This document shows positions 1 to 10,345 of a stretch of DNA of 64,000 nucleotides, one piece after another. Every line of letters begins with the position of its first letter. Positions within the stretch are counted from its first letter, which is position 1. Position numbers and translations under genes: made by a program. This DNA comes from Prunella strophiata. Its lineage: Eukaryota; Chordata; Aves; Passeriformes; Prunellidae. Under the pieces are notes generated by a model, which was given only the letters and a program-made list of their open reading frames with translations, was not told the DNA's origin and made no database searches. The DNA lies in NCBI GenBank assembly GCA_036583965.1, contig JAZBQD010000021.1, positions 20,985,620-21,049,619 of the forward strand, given 5' to 3'.

Positions 1-2395
1 AGAGCAAGTGGTGATGTGCTGGGGTTTCTACGCTCAGTCCTTTTCTTTAATGTGGGAACTGAAAGGACCTTATAGGGAGAGAACCTGTAAAGTCACCTTC
101 ATGCAGTGTCCCTGTGTAAGGGAAACAGGCAGCAGTTTCACACGTACTGAAATCCTGCAGTTTGGATTTCTGGATGAATTTAATGTAATGCAGCAGTTGT
201 TAGGCAGAGACACCTGAATATGCTGGTTGGCAGGTAACTCGGGCCTTTCTGTGGAATACAGTTATAGAACATAGGATATTCTGGGTTGGAGGGAATGCCC
301 AAGGACCAACTGGGAGATCAGGAGCCAGATTATTTTTGTCCTGGCCCAATTCTTGCATACAGAACTCAAGAGATGCTGGTGGAGAGGCCATCAGTGCAGA
401 AGGTCTGGGGTATTTCTGTGCATTCAAGTGCTGTTTTCTCAGAAGCAGAGAAGGCAATATTGTATTTTATTCACATACATCAGGTTGATTATGAAACACA
501 TTTTTTCACTAACTTGAAGAAGAAAAAGGAGATACTGGCTTGTTATTTCTGCCTTTTTCTTAACCAGGCAAAGTAAAGAAATGGTTGCAAAACCTTTAGA
601 AGCATTCAAGTACCTCGGTGACTTTCATCAGATGTTCTCTGTACAAGAAAAAGAAAAAAAAAATCGTTCTATCTTTTTATTTTTACTTTGCTTTAATCTT
701 ATTTGATGATGTCTCAACAGGCTGGGACATGCTTTCTTGGATGGCAATTTCACTGCACCATATGTGTCTCTCGCTAGATAGCAGAGTGAAATGAGTCTTG
801 GCAGGAAGAGAACTAAACACATCGACAAAGAAAAGAAAAAAATTATTTGCTTAACTCCCTGTTGCCTGCATACATTTTTCCCTGGGACTGCATCTGGTAC
901 AACAATGCAAAGTTGGCTTCTTATAAATGTGTGTCTGAGGCACAGTCCCACATTGATCCCTTTTTCTTGCCATGTTGTTTGGGTTTTTCCTAGTAATCCT
1001 GATTTAAATGTTTCAGTAGCTAGTGGTGACCAAGCTAAGAAAAAAAGGAAAGCTGGTTTTACCTGTGAATTTATGTCACTTGTGGTCTCAGAGGGAGGGC
1101 TGCTTCTTACTTGGCCTTTGGAGGATTCAGTCATTCTCAGGAAGAAATAAAAGAAGTTGCCAATATTAAATTCCTGCCCAAGTTGGGCATTCTTCTGGTG
1201 AGCTCCAGGCCTGGTGTTTAAACTCTGTGAGGAACAGAAGCAGGGTCAGGCCAGGCTCAGGCCCACAGGCTCCCAGCAATGGAGGGAGATTGTGGATATT
1301 TGTCATGGTTGGGAAAAGATTCCAGTTTGGACTGGTAAGTTTGGAAAATTTACACTGGATATATTTCAAAGTAAGGACAGGGAATCTCTCTGGGTTGAAA
1401 TAGTGGAAGGTGTGTTTGAATGTTATGATCAATCAGCCAAGCAAAACATTTTGTATTTGAACACACCGGTGGGATAAATGACATGGTGGTGCTGTGGTGG
1501 CACTCCCAGTTTGTGCCCCAGTGCCCGGGGCCAGGTCTCAGCCACAGTCCCCACTCACCCAAAAAAAGGTCAGCCCTTTTTATTCCAAGGGAACCTGCAC
1601 GAGTTGCTGACTCCATGTTCCGAGGGCTCTGCACTGTGTTGGGTGGTGTTTACATTGGCTCTCGGGGACGGCTTCTGAACCCTTGGTAAAATCTGTACTT
1701 GTACACTTGGATATTTGGGAGGAAAATCAATACAGGTTCTGCAGCGACCTTGCTGGTTAGCATGGAAATGTCTGGCAAAAACGAGAACAGAGGAACATGC
1801 AGGTGATTTGCAAAAGATAAAATGGGAAAGCAGGTTTATGGTGTTTAAGGAAATTTGCAGTTAAAAACAATGGAGCGGTCACATAGGATTTTAGACACCA
1901 CGTGAAAAGATAGGAAAGGGGGGAAAAAGAATCCTTTGAAGCATGAACAGTGTAAAGATTGCCACAGAACCCTGGTGAGATTCCCACCAGGTGCAGCACA
2001 CAGGTAACATGTGGGGCACGCACAGGGAGCAGAACTGGCTGGAGAGTGTTTCACAGGGCTGAGCTGTGCTGTGCAGGGATGGGCGTAACAGTCAGGTGGA
2101 CATGGAAATGGAGATCATGTGGATGCAACCTTTGGGGTTTTATTATGTACTTACAACCATTTTTCCTTTGTGCTCCTTCTAAATGAAGTGGTTTGAAATA
2201 TTTTTTAAATCCTTCTGTTTTCCCAGTATCTTTTCCCAAGGTTGTAGCTGTTTTATAGTATATAAACTGACTGTCACAGGGAGATCTCGGTGACTGTTGG
2301 AATGTAATTGCTGTGTAGGTTCGGGGGTCAAAGGTCCGTTCTGTCTGGTGAAGTTTGGAGTTGTCTCCTCCTCCCCCTGTGGCCAGTGTGACAGA
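1..2395. other. Gene-free stretch with one CR1 scrap
   Basis: Apart from a short CR1 remnant at 262-345, I see nothing assignable here. Base composition is mixed, with short A-rich runs around 640-665 and 820-845. Open frames on both strands are short, overlap each other and resemble no protein family. There is no splice-bounded exon I would defend. Confidence 0.5.
262..345 (-). mobile_element. CR1 LINE, 3'-end fragment (degraded)
   Basis: The plus strand here reads as the reverse complement of a CR1 3' end: a degenerate terminal repeat (around 264-276), then a block like TTGGAGGGAATGCCCAAGGACC, shortened and mutated from the GTTGGAAGGGACC...AAGGATCAT signature. Only the last 50-80 bp of the element is recognisable, so it is a 5'-truncated, old insertion lying on the minus strand. 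CR1 copies are usually 5' truncated and lack target-site duplications. The right boundary is uncertain. Confidence 0.55.
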
Positions 2396-3240
2396 GCCTC
2401 GGCAGGGCAGGGCTTTGTGCACACACAGCACTGGCCTCGGTGTCCGTGGGCTCAGAGCTCTGGGAGCGGGCAGATGCTGCAGTGGGGGCAGCACAGCAGG
2501 AACAACGGGCGCTGCCCCGAGCCGGGCCCGCCGTGCCAGGCGGGGAACAGCAGCGACACCGCTCGCTCCTGCCAAGGCCTCAGCGCGGCCACAGTCCCTG
2601 CTCTGCCCCTGACATTCTCCCAAGCCCACAAAATCGTGACACTGGTGGTGGCAGCAGGCTCAGACCCTTTCCTGCTGCTTTTGCCATGGCTCAGGGGCTC
2701 CGTGGGCTCGGCAGGGGCAGCACCCACAGGGCAGGACCAGGGCACAGAGGGGGCCCTGTGTGAGGCGGCACCTTCCACAAGCCACCCTTTTGGGCACCGT
2801 GACAGCCCTCAGTGCCCGCAGGCCGCTGCCAGGGCAGGAGAGGCTTCCTGAAGAAGGCAGTGAGCTGAGGGAATGACACAGAGCTGGGAATTTCCACAAA
2901 ATCTCTGGCGAGCCAAAGGGGAGGCACCCGGAGTGTCAGTGAAGAGCTTCTGTGTCCCTCGTTTCAAACGGCCTGCACTGCTCCTCCTAAATGGAAATAG
3001 TTATATAAAATATACATCGGTTGTATTCCTAAATATTCGATGTGGAAATTGATCCGTGCAGCGATCTCTGTGCAGCCGCTTGAAATGGAAATGCAGCGGG
3101 GAAGATGTGAGGGAAGCGGAGCACAAAGAGGAGCCGTGGGTGCAGCTGCGGGCAGCGGGGCCGGCTCCCCTCTGACTCCGGGCCCCGCGGCCGCAGCCCG
3201 GGCAGCCCGCGGCCCTCGCCCTGAATTGGGGGAGAAAGCC
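2396..3240. other. GC-rich stretch, small CpG-dense core
   Basis: This part is GC-rich. The CpG density is highest around 2510-2600 and 3120-3230, the latter including a NotI-type GCGGCCGC site near 3187. Many overlapping frames stay open on both strands simply because stop codons are rare in such sequence. I see no start, splice or protein signature that favours one of them. It could be an orphan CpG island or enhancer core, but nothing proves it. Confidence 0.4.
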
Positions 3241-4480
3241 TTCTGCAAAAACAGGACTTTTTTTTTTTACCCCTACTCGGTTTTTTCTTTTCACCTTCTG
3301 ATGAACTAAATTATTCCTTATCTAGAGCCCACGTGCCCTCGGGCCCCGGGAGCATGCACTGCCGGACAATTCCGGACTGTTCCCAGTGTGTTAAAGTAAC
3401 AGGTCCTTCAGGGAAAAATGGAAGTTGGCATTCTTCTTAATTTTTATGTATTATTTTAATCACAATGGAAAATTATAAACTATATAAAAATACATAAGTA
3501 TTTTTTTTAAAATTCTGACTCATTGAGCAAAAGCCATTATCTGGGAGCGGGAAAAAACCTGCCTGTTGTTGGATTCATCCGAACGCAGCATTAACTGAGT
3601 TAGTCAGAAACGTGTCACAAAATTGTTGAGGCTTTTTCAATGGCTTTTTATAAATATGTCTTGAAATCTGAGCATGTTCTGCAGCTTAGACAATGCATTA
3701 TGCCAAAAAGGATGTTTCTTTTGTTAGAAGCTTTTAAGGTTGAACTGAAAATACAAATCAGATTGGAATAATCTGGATTATACTTACATATTCTTTGGCT
3801 GTGTTGTTTTTTGTTGACTATTAGGTTAAAAGAAAATCTCTGTGTTTGATGTTTTTTATTGATAAAGTATTTAGTATTAAGTAGTAGGTTTTATTTAAAT
3901 TAATTTAGACAAATTATTTAGCTGTTGTAAAATTACTGCATATGTATGCTCATATATACGTGTAAATATAGATATGCTCCTATATTATATGTAAACCCCT
4001 AAATTTTTAGGAGGAAGTTTCCTTCCAGTAGAGCTGTTTAATGACCTGTCAGTTTCCCACTTGTGTGGACTGTTTGAAATTCTATATAATTTTCTGGTTT
4101 AATGCAGTATCATTTAATTCTCTAGAGAAAAAGAGATAAGGTGTTAAAATTGGGATAAAAGCTTCCAAATACTAGAAAATTTGCTGTCAAACCCAGATCC
4201 CTTTTTACTGGCAGAAACTTAAGAAAGTAAATACTAATAAGATCACATGCAACAACAACAAAAAATAGATATAATTTCTTTAAATAATATAACTGCAATT
4301 ATCAGTACTTTATCAGAAAACAGCTAAGGTTGACTTTTCTGGTAGTTTTTTTTTAATTTTGGCTAATGAATGCAGAATCAATACTTCGAAACTTGATTTC
4401 TTCTCCCAAGAATTGTTCTCTGGATCAGGAAAAGTGGTGCATTTTGTTATTTTCCCCTTTTGATTGTTTTCTTTTCTAAG
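3241..4480. other. Long AT-rich non-coding stretch
   Basis: This block of over 1.1 kb is very AT-rich, with many TAAT/ATTA homeodomain core sites, T and A runs, and alternating TA/TG motifs near 3940-3995. It has no open frame of note before 4313. No repeat family is recognisable. It lies between two CpG-dense patches, a pattern seen in regulatory deserts of developmental genes, but that reading is inference. Confidence 0.4.
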
Positions 4481-4650
4481 AACATGGCGTGCAATAAGCT
4501 GCCCTGGCATGGGGTGCTTTTAGGGGACGTTCCCCAGTTGCCTTTGCACTGGTGGTGGCCAGAAGGCTCTGGTGTCCCCGTGTGCCTGCTGGAAGCGTGG
4601 GCAGTGCCTGCCGTGACAGGGACAGCGCGGGCTGCGCGTGGTGGGCTCTG

Positions 4651-4845
4651 GAGTGGGCACCGAGGGCACGCAGTGGAGGATGGACCCGAGGGCAGGCAGT
4701 GGAGCAGGGACCGGGGTCAGGGAGTTGGATCACGGACCGAGGGCAGGGAGTGGAGCAGGGACCGGGGTCAGGCAGTGGAGCAGGGACCGAGGGCAAGGAG
4801 TTGGATCACGGACCGGGGTCAGGCAGTGGAGGTGGCGCACGGGCA
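4651..4845. repeat. GC-rich minisatellite, 25-26 bp unit
   Basis: About seven tandem units follow each other. The shared GACC (or CACC) core recurs at 4658, 4683, 4709, 4735, 4760, 4785 and 4811, a spacing of 25 or 26 bp. Units come in two flavours, one containing GTGGAGCAGGGACC and one containing TTGGATCACGGACC. The second type recurs 76 bp apart, which suggests that a three-unit block was duplicated. Three overlapping open frames over this tract (Gly/Arg/Ser/Gln-rich) are artefacts of the repeat. Confidence 0.85.
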
Positions 4846-5070
4846 GACCGTGGGCAGCAGCAGAGAACAGTCCGCTCGTGCGGCCGGCGCAGCCGCGCTC
4901 GAGAGCAGTGTCCAGCCTGTCCTGTCAGGTTTATTGTCCACTCCATCAAGGGGTCTAATGGTCAGCGGAGGGGCTGAGCGTGTCCCCGGGGCCCTGCCAT
5001 TAAGCGAGTGGACTTGTTTAAGCTCACGCAGGGTGTCTCCGGCTGATGGGGACGCCAATACCCGTTTCCC
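4846..5070. other. Linker between minisatellite and CpG patch
   Basis: This short GC-rich segment contains CpG sites but no gene signal. From about 4920 to 5100 it has the even base mixture of constrained non-coding sequence and leads directly into the CpG-dense patch that follows. Confidence 0.3.
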
Positions 5071-5425
5071 TCAATGAGCAGCCGCTCGGATCATGACTCA
5101 ATAGAGCCTCCCCGGCGCGCCGGCCCAGGGCTCCGGGGGGAGCTGCCCCGAGCGCGGCCCCGGGCGGGAGGCGCCGATCGATGCCGCGGCCGGAGCGGCC
5201 CTGCCCGGCCCGGGGCGCGATTAATGCTCAGCAAATGGTTTGGAACCGCCAGCGCCGCCTCTGCATCCCGGCCGGCTCTGCCTGCGGAGCAGCCGAGGCA
5301 CGGCGGGCGGCTGTGCGCGGGAATTCTGCGCGAATTCTGCGCGAATTCGGGAAGCGGAGCGGCACTGCGGCCCCCGCAGCCACAGGCCCCGAGCAGAGCT
5401 GGGGGGGAACTGCAGCGTGCGAATT
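5071..5425. promoter_or_regulatory. CpG-dense patch (candidate CpG island)
   Basis: CpG is frequent throughout, with an AscI-type site GGCGCGCC (about 5114) and SacII/EagI-like clusters. A perfect AP-1 site TGACTCA lies at 5094-5100. Near the right end an 11-bp sequence is repeated (5321-5348). Open frames run through on both strands, but none resembles a known protein, and no TATA box with a downstream exon can be defended. It may be an orphan CpG island serving an enhancer or a non-coding transcript. AT-rich DNA follows abruptly at about 5430. Confidence 0.5.
5321..5348. repeat. 11-bp tandem repeat with E2F-like cores
   Basis: The unit GAATTCTGCGC occurs twice (5321-5331 and 5332-5342), followed by a partial third copy GAATTC (5343-5348). 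Together with the GCGCGGGAATT just before it, the array gives three GCGCG(A/G)-type cores at 11-bp spacing, close to one helical turn. These resemble E2F sites read on the minus strand (TTCCCGCGC, ATTCGCGC). Whether any factor binds is not known. Confidence 0.8.
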
Positions 5426-6480
5426 CATTGCTAAGTTTTAGTCCAAACTGTAATTTCTAACAATACAAGAAAATCTCATTCCATCAACAAACCGGGAATA
5501 CTTAAATCCTAAAATTAGATTGCTAACAAAAAGTGCAAAAAAATGCAGCTGTGGAGCTTTGGGTAGTTTGTGCACATAATTTTTCATATTCATCTTAAAT
5601 ATATCGTTTCTTTCCTGGATGATTTTAAAGTGCTTTCTGTTGGAAAATAGAGAGATGTTTTCTGCATATCAAATTGTTACCTGAAAATATGTTTTGGTTT
5701 TTTACCTAATTGAACCAAACATACTGCACATGAATATTTTTGGGGAAATAATTGTGTGTTAAAATAGATTTCTATTTAATTTTTTCATTTTTAAAAGAGC
5801 ACAATTTCTTCAAATATTTTGAAGGAAAAAGACCACAAAACCATTTCTTTTTAATACCTAAGTAAAGAAAATGCCTTTGACTGGGCTTGTTCCTGCTGTA
5901 CTGACAGGGAGCAGGGGAGGCTCTAAATCTGCTTTTCCAAGGCAAGCTAAAGATGGAAATTGTGAGGAAAATGAGCCAAATAATATGATTTTTGATAGGT
6001 GTTTGTAGTTTGTCAAAGCTTTTTGTCATTCAGATGACTAATTTGTATAAATAAGTCTGAAAACACTTTGTATTAACATAATTATTTACATAAAATATCG
6101 TTATTTTTCTGCTTTCATTAACAATTTTTTTGTTTAGTTTCAGATCCACTGTAGTAAATACTTTGTGCATATTTATATGCTGCTGAGTGTTGTCTTGAAA
6201 ATGTTTGATAGTATCAGTTTCCTAAAGATGATGTTTATAAAATGCACATAGTTGTGTGAATTATTTATACCAAACGAATGAGAAAGAGATCCTGCTTTCC
6301 CTAACATTAACAACGGATCCACTTTTCCTTTGGCAACACAAATATTTATTATATTGTTGTACTTAAAGAAGGTTTAAGCCTCTGAAGTGTCAGAAGTCAA
6401 GCTGAACAAATTTAAAAGCAATGAAATGAAACCCGAGTTGGGCACAAAGGATCTTTTCTGAATTTCCTGAAAGGCAGGGG
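5426..6480. other. AT-rich non-coding stretch
   Basis: This is AT-rich sequence without a gene. Several sections, especially around 6050-6370, have TAAT cores in a varied, non-repetitive context like that of conserved developmental enhancers. I recognise no transposon and no RNA gene. Confidence 0.4.
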
Positions 6481-6497
6481 CTGGAGAGGGACAGGAT

Positions 6498-6539
6498 GGG
6501 AGCCTGGGGTGCTGGGCGGGGGCCCGGGGGGGTGTCGGG
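6498..6539 (+). other. G-quadruplex-capable G-run cluster
   Basis: Six or more runs of three to seven guanines lie within about 42 bp (starting near 6498, 6506, 6513, 6517, 6526 and 6537), separated by one to five bases. This satisfies the usual G3+N1-7 pattern several times over on the plus strand. There is no adjacent gene to relate it to. Folding is predicted from the pattern only. Confidence 0.6.
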
Positions 6540-7440
6540 CACCTCAGCCCTGGCAGGCAACCTGGCACAATCCTGCTAAACCCAGCGTGAGCTCCTTGCT
6601 CTGGGCACAGGCCACAGCAGAAATGCTCAGTGCAGGAGCACGTGTGCAAAGTGTGCAAGTGAGCAAGGGGGGAACGGCCCAGGTCACAGCAGTGCCACTC
6701 TGAGCACAGAAAGGTTCACTCCCAGATGGATTTCGTACTTAAAATTCTCTTTTCCGTGTCCTCAGACTCTTCCATTTGTGTTGCTGGGCAGGATTTGCAG
6801 ACGTGTTTTTAAACATTTTAAACATTAAACACCTGCAGACATTTGCAGGTGTGTTCCTGCTTTGGAAAGCTGCAGAAGAATGATTTACCTGCCCGAGGAG
6901 TGTGGTGGGACATGACCCTGGCTGGGTTTGGGAACAGCTGGACAGGGAATCACAGCACTGGGGGCAGCAGAGGAAATTCGGGACAGGGTGCAGGCAGCAA
7001 CCACAGGGCAGAGACAGTGATTCCCTTCCCTGAGATGTGAAATCCCCTTTTGTGAACGTTTTGGAGACAACCAGTCATTTGTAAAATACAAAATTAAGTT
7101 CCCATTTTTTCAAGCTAAAACTGTATTTCAAATTCACCAGCTGTGTTTTCTGAAGTTCTACAGAGGGGAAACACGATTTGGGATTTCAATTATAGTTCCA
7201 AAAGTGACAGCAAATTTGAAAAATCTCAATTCAGCAAAGGTGCTTTTCCTTTGGGGAGTGCTTCAGGAATAAATCCCAGGGAAGGAGTGCATCAAGAGAA
7301 AGGAAGATAGGAATTCTGTGTAAAACATGACCTAGAATCACAATCTGAGTGGGTCCTGTAGGATGTTTTTCTAAAAGAAATACCACTCTCCTTTGAAAAA
7401 CTAATTTTGTGGAGAGGAAAAAAAAATCCTTAATTCCAAA
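6540..7440. other. Gene-free stretch
   Basis: Mixed composition with no recognisable repeat. Open frames are below 100 codons and unconvincing. I see nothing specific here. Confidence 0.4.
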
Positions 7441-8015
7441 TGCAACACCGTGGAGGGGATGGGCACGAGGCCGGGGTGCGAGGGAACCTGCTGGAAAGGC
7501 AGCGCAGGGAGCATCGTGCTCAGCCAGAGGCAGAGCCTGGCTCGGCAGGCTGGGACTAAAGGGACAGAAGCCCTTTCCTTGCAAATCCGGCCGTGGGGCT
7601 GTGCCCCCTGTGCGGCAGGCGCTGCCCACGGCGCGGGCCGGGGCACCGGCACGGACAGGGACACAATGGGATGACCGTGACTTCGAACAAATAAATAAAA
7701 CATGCGGCTCGTTCCCTGCCGTCCCTCCCCCTCCCGTCCAGCCGGGATTACATTTGCCGTGGTCATTTCCCAAGGCCTGCCCGGTAGAAAAGCGCCCGTG
7801 GGCTCTCCCGGGGCTGCAGGGTGCAGCCCTGGCCGGCCCCCGCCCCGCGGCCGCTGCCAGCGCCCAAACGCCTCCCACGGGACTGTGGCCCCAAAAATCA
7901 CCCGGGGCTCCCAGCCGGGGCTCCCACCTAATAAACAGCCGCTGCCCCCAGGATGGGGCTTCCCACAGCCCCGCCGCCGCAAAGCCCCGGCTGCGGGGAG
8001 CAGGAACACATTTTA
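7441..8015. other. GC-rich, CpG-containing stretch
   Basis: This GC-rich block keeps frames open on both strands at once: 234 codons on plus (7409-8113), and 215 and 202 codons on minus. Their products are Ala/Pro/Gly/Arg-rich and resemble no family. Two opposing long frames over the same DNA point to composition rather than coding. It may be an orphan CpG island. CpG density is highest at 7595-7660 and 7820-7990. Confidence 0.45.
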
Positions 8016-8104
8016 ATAAGGCTGGGAAGGAGAAAAATGAGTTTGCTCTGCAGTTCTGTTCTTTAGGAACAGAAAAAGGTGAGCATGTTGCAGGGCAGGG
8101 AGGG

Positions 8105-8290
8105 GAAATTTAATATTGCGAGAGATAATGGCAACTATGTTAATATCCGGAATTTTCAATGTACCATAAGTACATTTTGTTTTTCCTTTTAGCACGATTT
8201 ATAATTAAAGATTTTAATCTGGCTTCACATTGAGTTAATAAGCCCTTTGATTGATTAGGATTCATAAAATTGCCATTTCCCGCTGCTGCT
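8105..8290. promoter_or_regulatory. Candidate conserved non-coding element
   Basis: This is AT-rich, non-repetitive sequence dense in homeodomain cores. At 8245-8251 CTTTGAT fits a TCF/LEF site. It overlaps TGATTGATTA at 8248-8257, which fits a PBX-HOX composite site. Just before it is a GAGTTAATAAG stretch. The combination resembles conserved enhancers beside developmental genes. Conservation is inferred from texture and not measured. Confidence 0.35.
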
Positions 8291-9090
8291 TTGTGTTTCT
8301 GGGATGTTCTTTTGAAAAGCCGGGGAAAGGTGAATGGGAAGCGGCCATTGTTTGGGCTGAGCTCCACCAACTCAGGGGGCTCGGGGCTGCATTATGCCGA
8401 GTTTGTCCTCACCAATATCTTGTTGTTCTGCCAAATGAATGCAGATAGAATCTGCTGAGCTACATTTTAGCGATTTTTAGGGAAAACTTGTTGTTGTGTA
8501 TAATTTCAGCAGGTGTTGCACACAATTGCTGCGTTGTTACTGACCTGTGCTTGATGTTGGAATTTGGGATTAGAAGCAGAACAAGAAAGGTGAAGTATTA
8601 GAAAACAAATATATCTGAATACAGCACAACCTTGATATCTGGGTTCTCATGTGGCTTTCAAAATTCAGTTTACAGTTCTGTGCCCTCACAGTGTCACCTC
8701 CTTTGTTATTAGGGGCTGGTGCTGCAGCAATCCCCGGGTAAAGCACTTGTTAGACGAGGAAATGGAATAAAAGGAAGAGGCCGTTTTGCTGCTCTTTGAT
8801 CATGTTCTACTTGTTTAATTTTTTTAAAAGTAAATTCTGATAAATTCTAAAGTCTAAATGGAAAAAAAGGAGAGAGGCAGCTCATGATTTTTAAGCATCT
8901 GGTTGAGTGGAGGTGGGCTGCTGTCCTCAGCTGGATCGTGTGTGTGTGTGTGTTAGAGGGGGAAAAAAATCTTTTTTCTTTATTTTTAGCCAGGGTAAAA
9001 GTGACCCTCTTTAGCCCCAGAGGGGCCTCACTGTGTGGATTGAATCAGAGCAAATTCCCTTTGTGTTTCCTGCTCTAAGGGGACACGCTA
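8291..9090. other. Gene-free stretch
   Basis: Mixed to AT-rich sequence with a short GT microsatellite at 8938-8953. No gene, RNA or transposon signature is visible. Confidence 0.4.
8938..8953. repeat. (GT)8 microsatellite
   Basis: Eight uninterrupted GT dinucleotides. It is an ordinary short tandem repeat of the kind common in vertebrate DNA. Confidence 0.9.
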
Positions 9091-9780
9091 TTGTTGAGTG
9101 CGGGGCCTCTCGTACGCGGAGCAGCGCAGGACCGTGAGCAAATCCTTCCTGGATAATGCGCAAGTTGTTTCACAATCGATCCGGCCTCCCCTCCCCCAGC
9201 ATTCACCCCAATTTACTTGGCACAACTATCATTTCCTGGCCCTTTTATTACCATTCAGATGTCCTACAAATGCAAACATTTGGGCCAGAAGAAAGGGGCT
9301 GGCTGAGGCGAGGGCAGGTTGGGGAGCCCAGGAACGCGATGCTGCCGAGCTGCTTGGCTTCGGAGCCAGGGAGCAGATGCCTGGGTAGGGCGAGCGGCGA
9401 GCTGGATGTGTCAGCACTTCCAGGGGGCTTAATTTGCTTTATTTTTTTAATGTAAGTACCTGCTTCCTATTTTTATTTTACACAAAAATATTTTTAATCC
9501 TCCACCATTAATTTTCCAGCAGCCTTTGAGACAATTCTGCTTCTAGTTCTCATGTGCCAGCACAGGCTGACAGTGATGAAAAGATGAAAACCCGGCAATA
9601 ACACAGGGTTTTGCTTACAAATTGACAAAACCAGCCCTGCCAATCCCCAGTAATTTCCTGCATCTCCATAACTGACCTCATGCATCCAGCCCCGCCGGCG
9701 CTGATTGGCGAGGTTAGAACGGGAACGATGAGCAAGGTTCATCCCAAAGAGAAACAAACAACCAAAACCCGCCACGAACC
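9091..9780. promoter_or_regulatory. Candidate conserved non-coding block
   Basis: From about 9100 to 9300 the sequence is non-repetitive, with scattered CpGs and TAAT/ATCGAT motifs. From 9420 to 9500 it is T/A-rich, and 9640-9740 again has CpGs in mixed sequence. Open frames are below 100 codons. It resembles an enhancer block flanking the CpG-dense patch to its right. I rate this by texture only. Confidence 0.3.
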
Positions 9781-10345
9781 CACTTTGCTCTCTAACGAGT
9801 GATGCTGTCCCGCTGGCGCGCGGGCTGGCCCCGCAGGTGGCTCGGGCAGCGCCGACGCGGGCTGCGCCCTCCCGGGCAGGAGCTCTCCGCCGGCCGAGGT
9901 ACCGGAGTGAATGTCAGCGCCTGCCTGCCCGCGCCGGCCGATCGATGCTTCATTAGGCCGAATTGTCTTTTGCCCATGCAACCTTGAAAACAGTCCCTTA
10001 ATTACCTGTGAGGAAGTCGGGGACCCTGCTCCCCCCTCGCCGCTCCCCCTCCCTCGCTGGCGGCGGTGCCGGGGTCACTCGCGGCCCCTCGCCGCCGACG
10101 GCGCGGGGGGTGGGGGAAGAAATATGGGACCCCGAGGTGAGAGGGCAGGGTTCAAGTCCAGACTACAGATCTATTGAAGAGGTTTCAGACAGCCAGGCCT
10201 CCACTTGACTTTCCATCAGCCTGCCCGATTCCTCAGCTGCTGCCCGCGCACCGCCGCGGCTGACGGCTCCGCAGGGCTCATTGCCGCCCTCCGGAACGGC
10301 CGGGCCGCGCCGCAGGCTCCCCCGGAGCCCTCATCCCCCAAACTG
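9781..10345. promoter_or_regulatory. CpG-dense patch (candidate CpG island)
   Basis: This is the longest CpG-rich patch in the window. It has two CpG-dense halves (about 9805-9945 and 10040-10330) around a distinctive core at 9940-10010 that contains ATCGATGCTTCATTAGG and TTAATTACC. Frames are open on both strands, as expected from composition. No initiator with a downstream splice donor and coding signal is recognisable. It could be the promoter of a non-coding transcript or a CpG-rich enhancer. Confidence 0.5.

Noticed and set aside
4460..5077. 205-codon plus frame
   Set aside because: Its core is the 25-26 bp minisatellite, and three frames are open over it.
7409..8113. 234-codon plus frame
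   Set aside because: It lies in GC-rich DNA where 215- and 202-codon frames are open on the opposite strand. The product is Ala/Pro/Gly/Arg-rich with no family match.
10149..10159. Perfect tRNA B-box string GGTTCAAGTCC
   Set aside because: The T-stem does not pair well and there is no A-box or cloverleaf upstream, so it is not a tRNA gene or an obvious tRNA-derived SINE.
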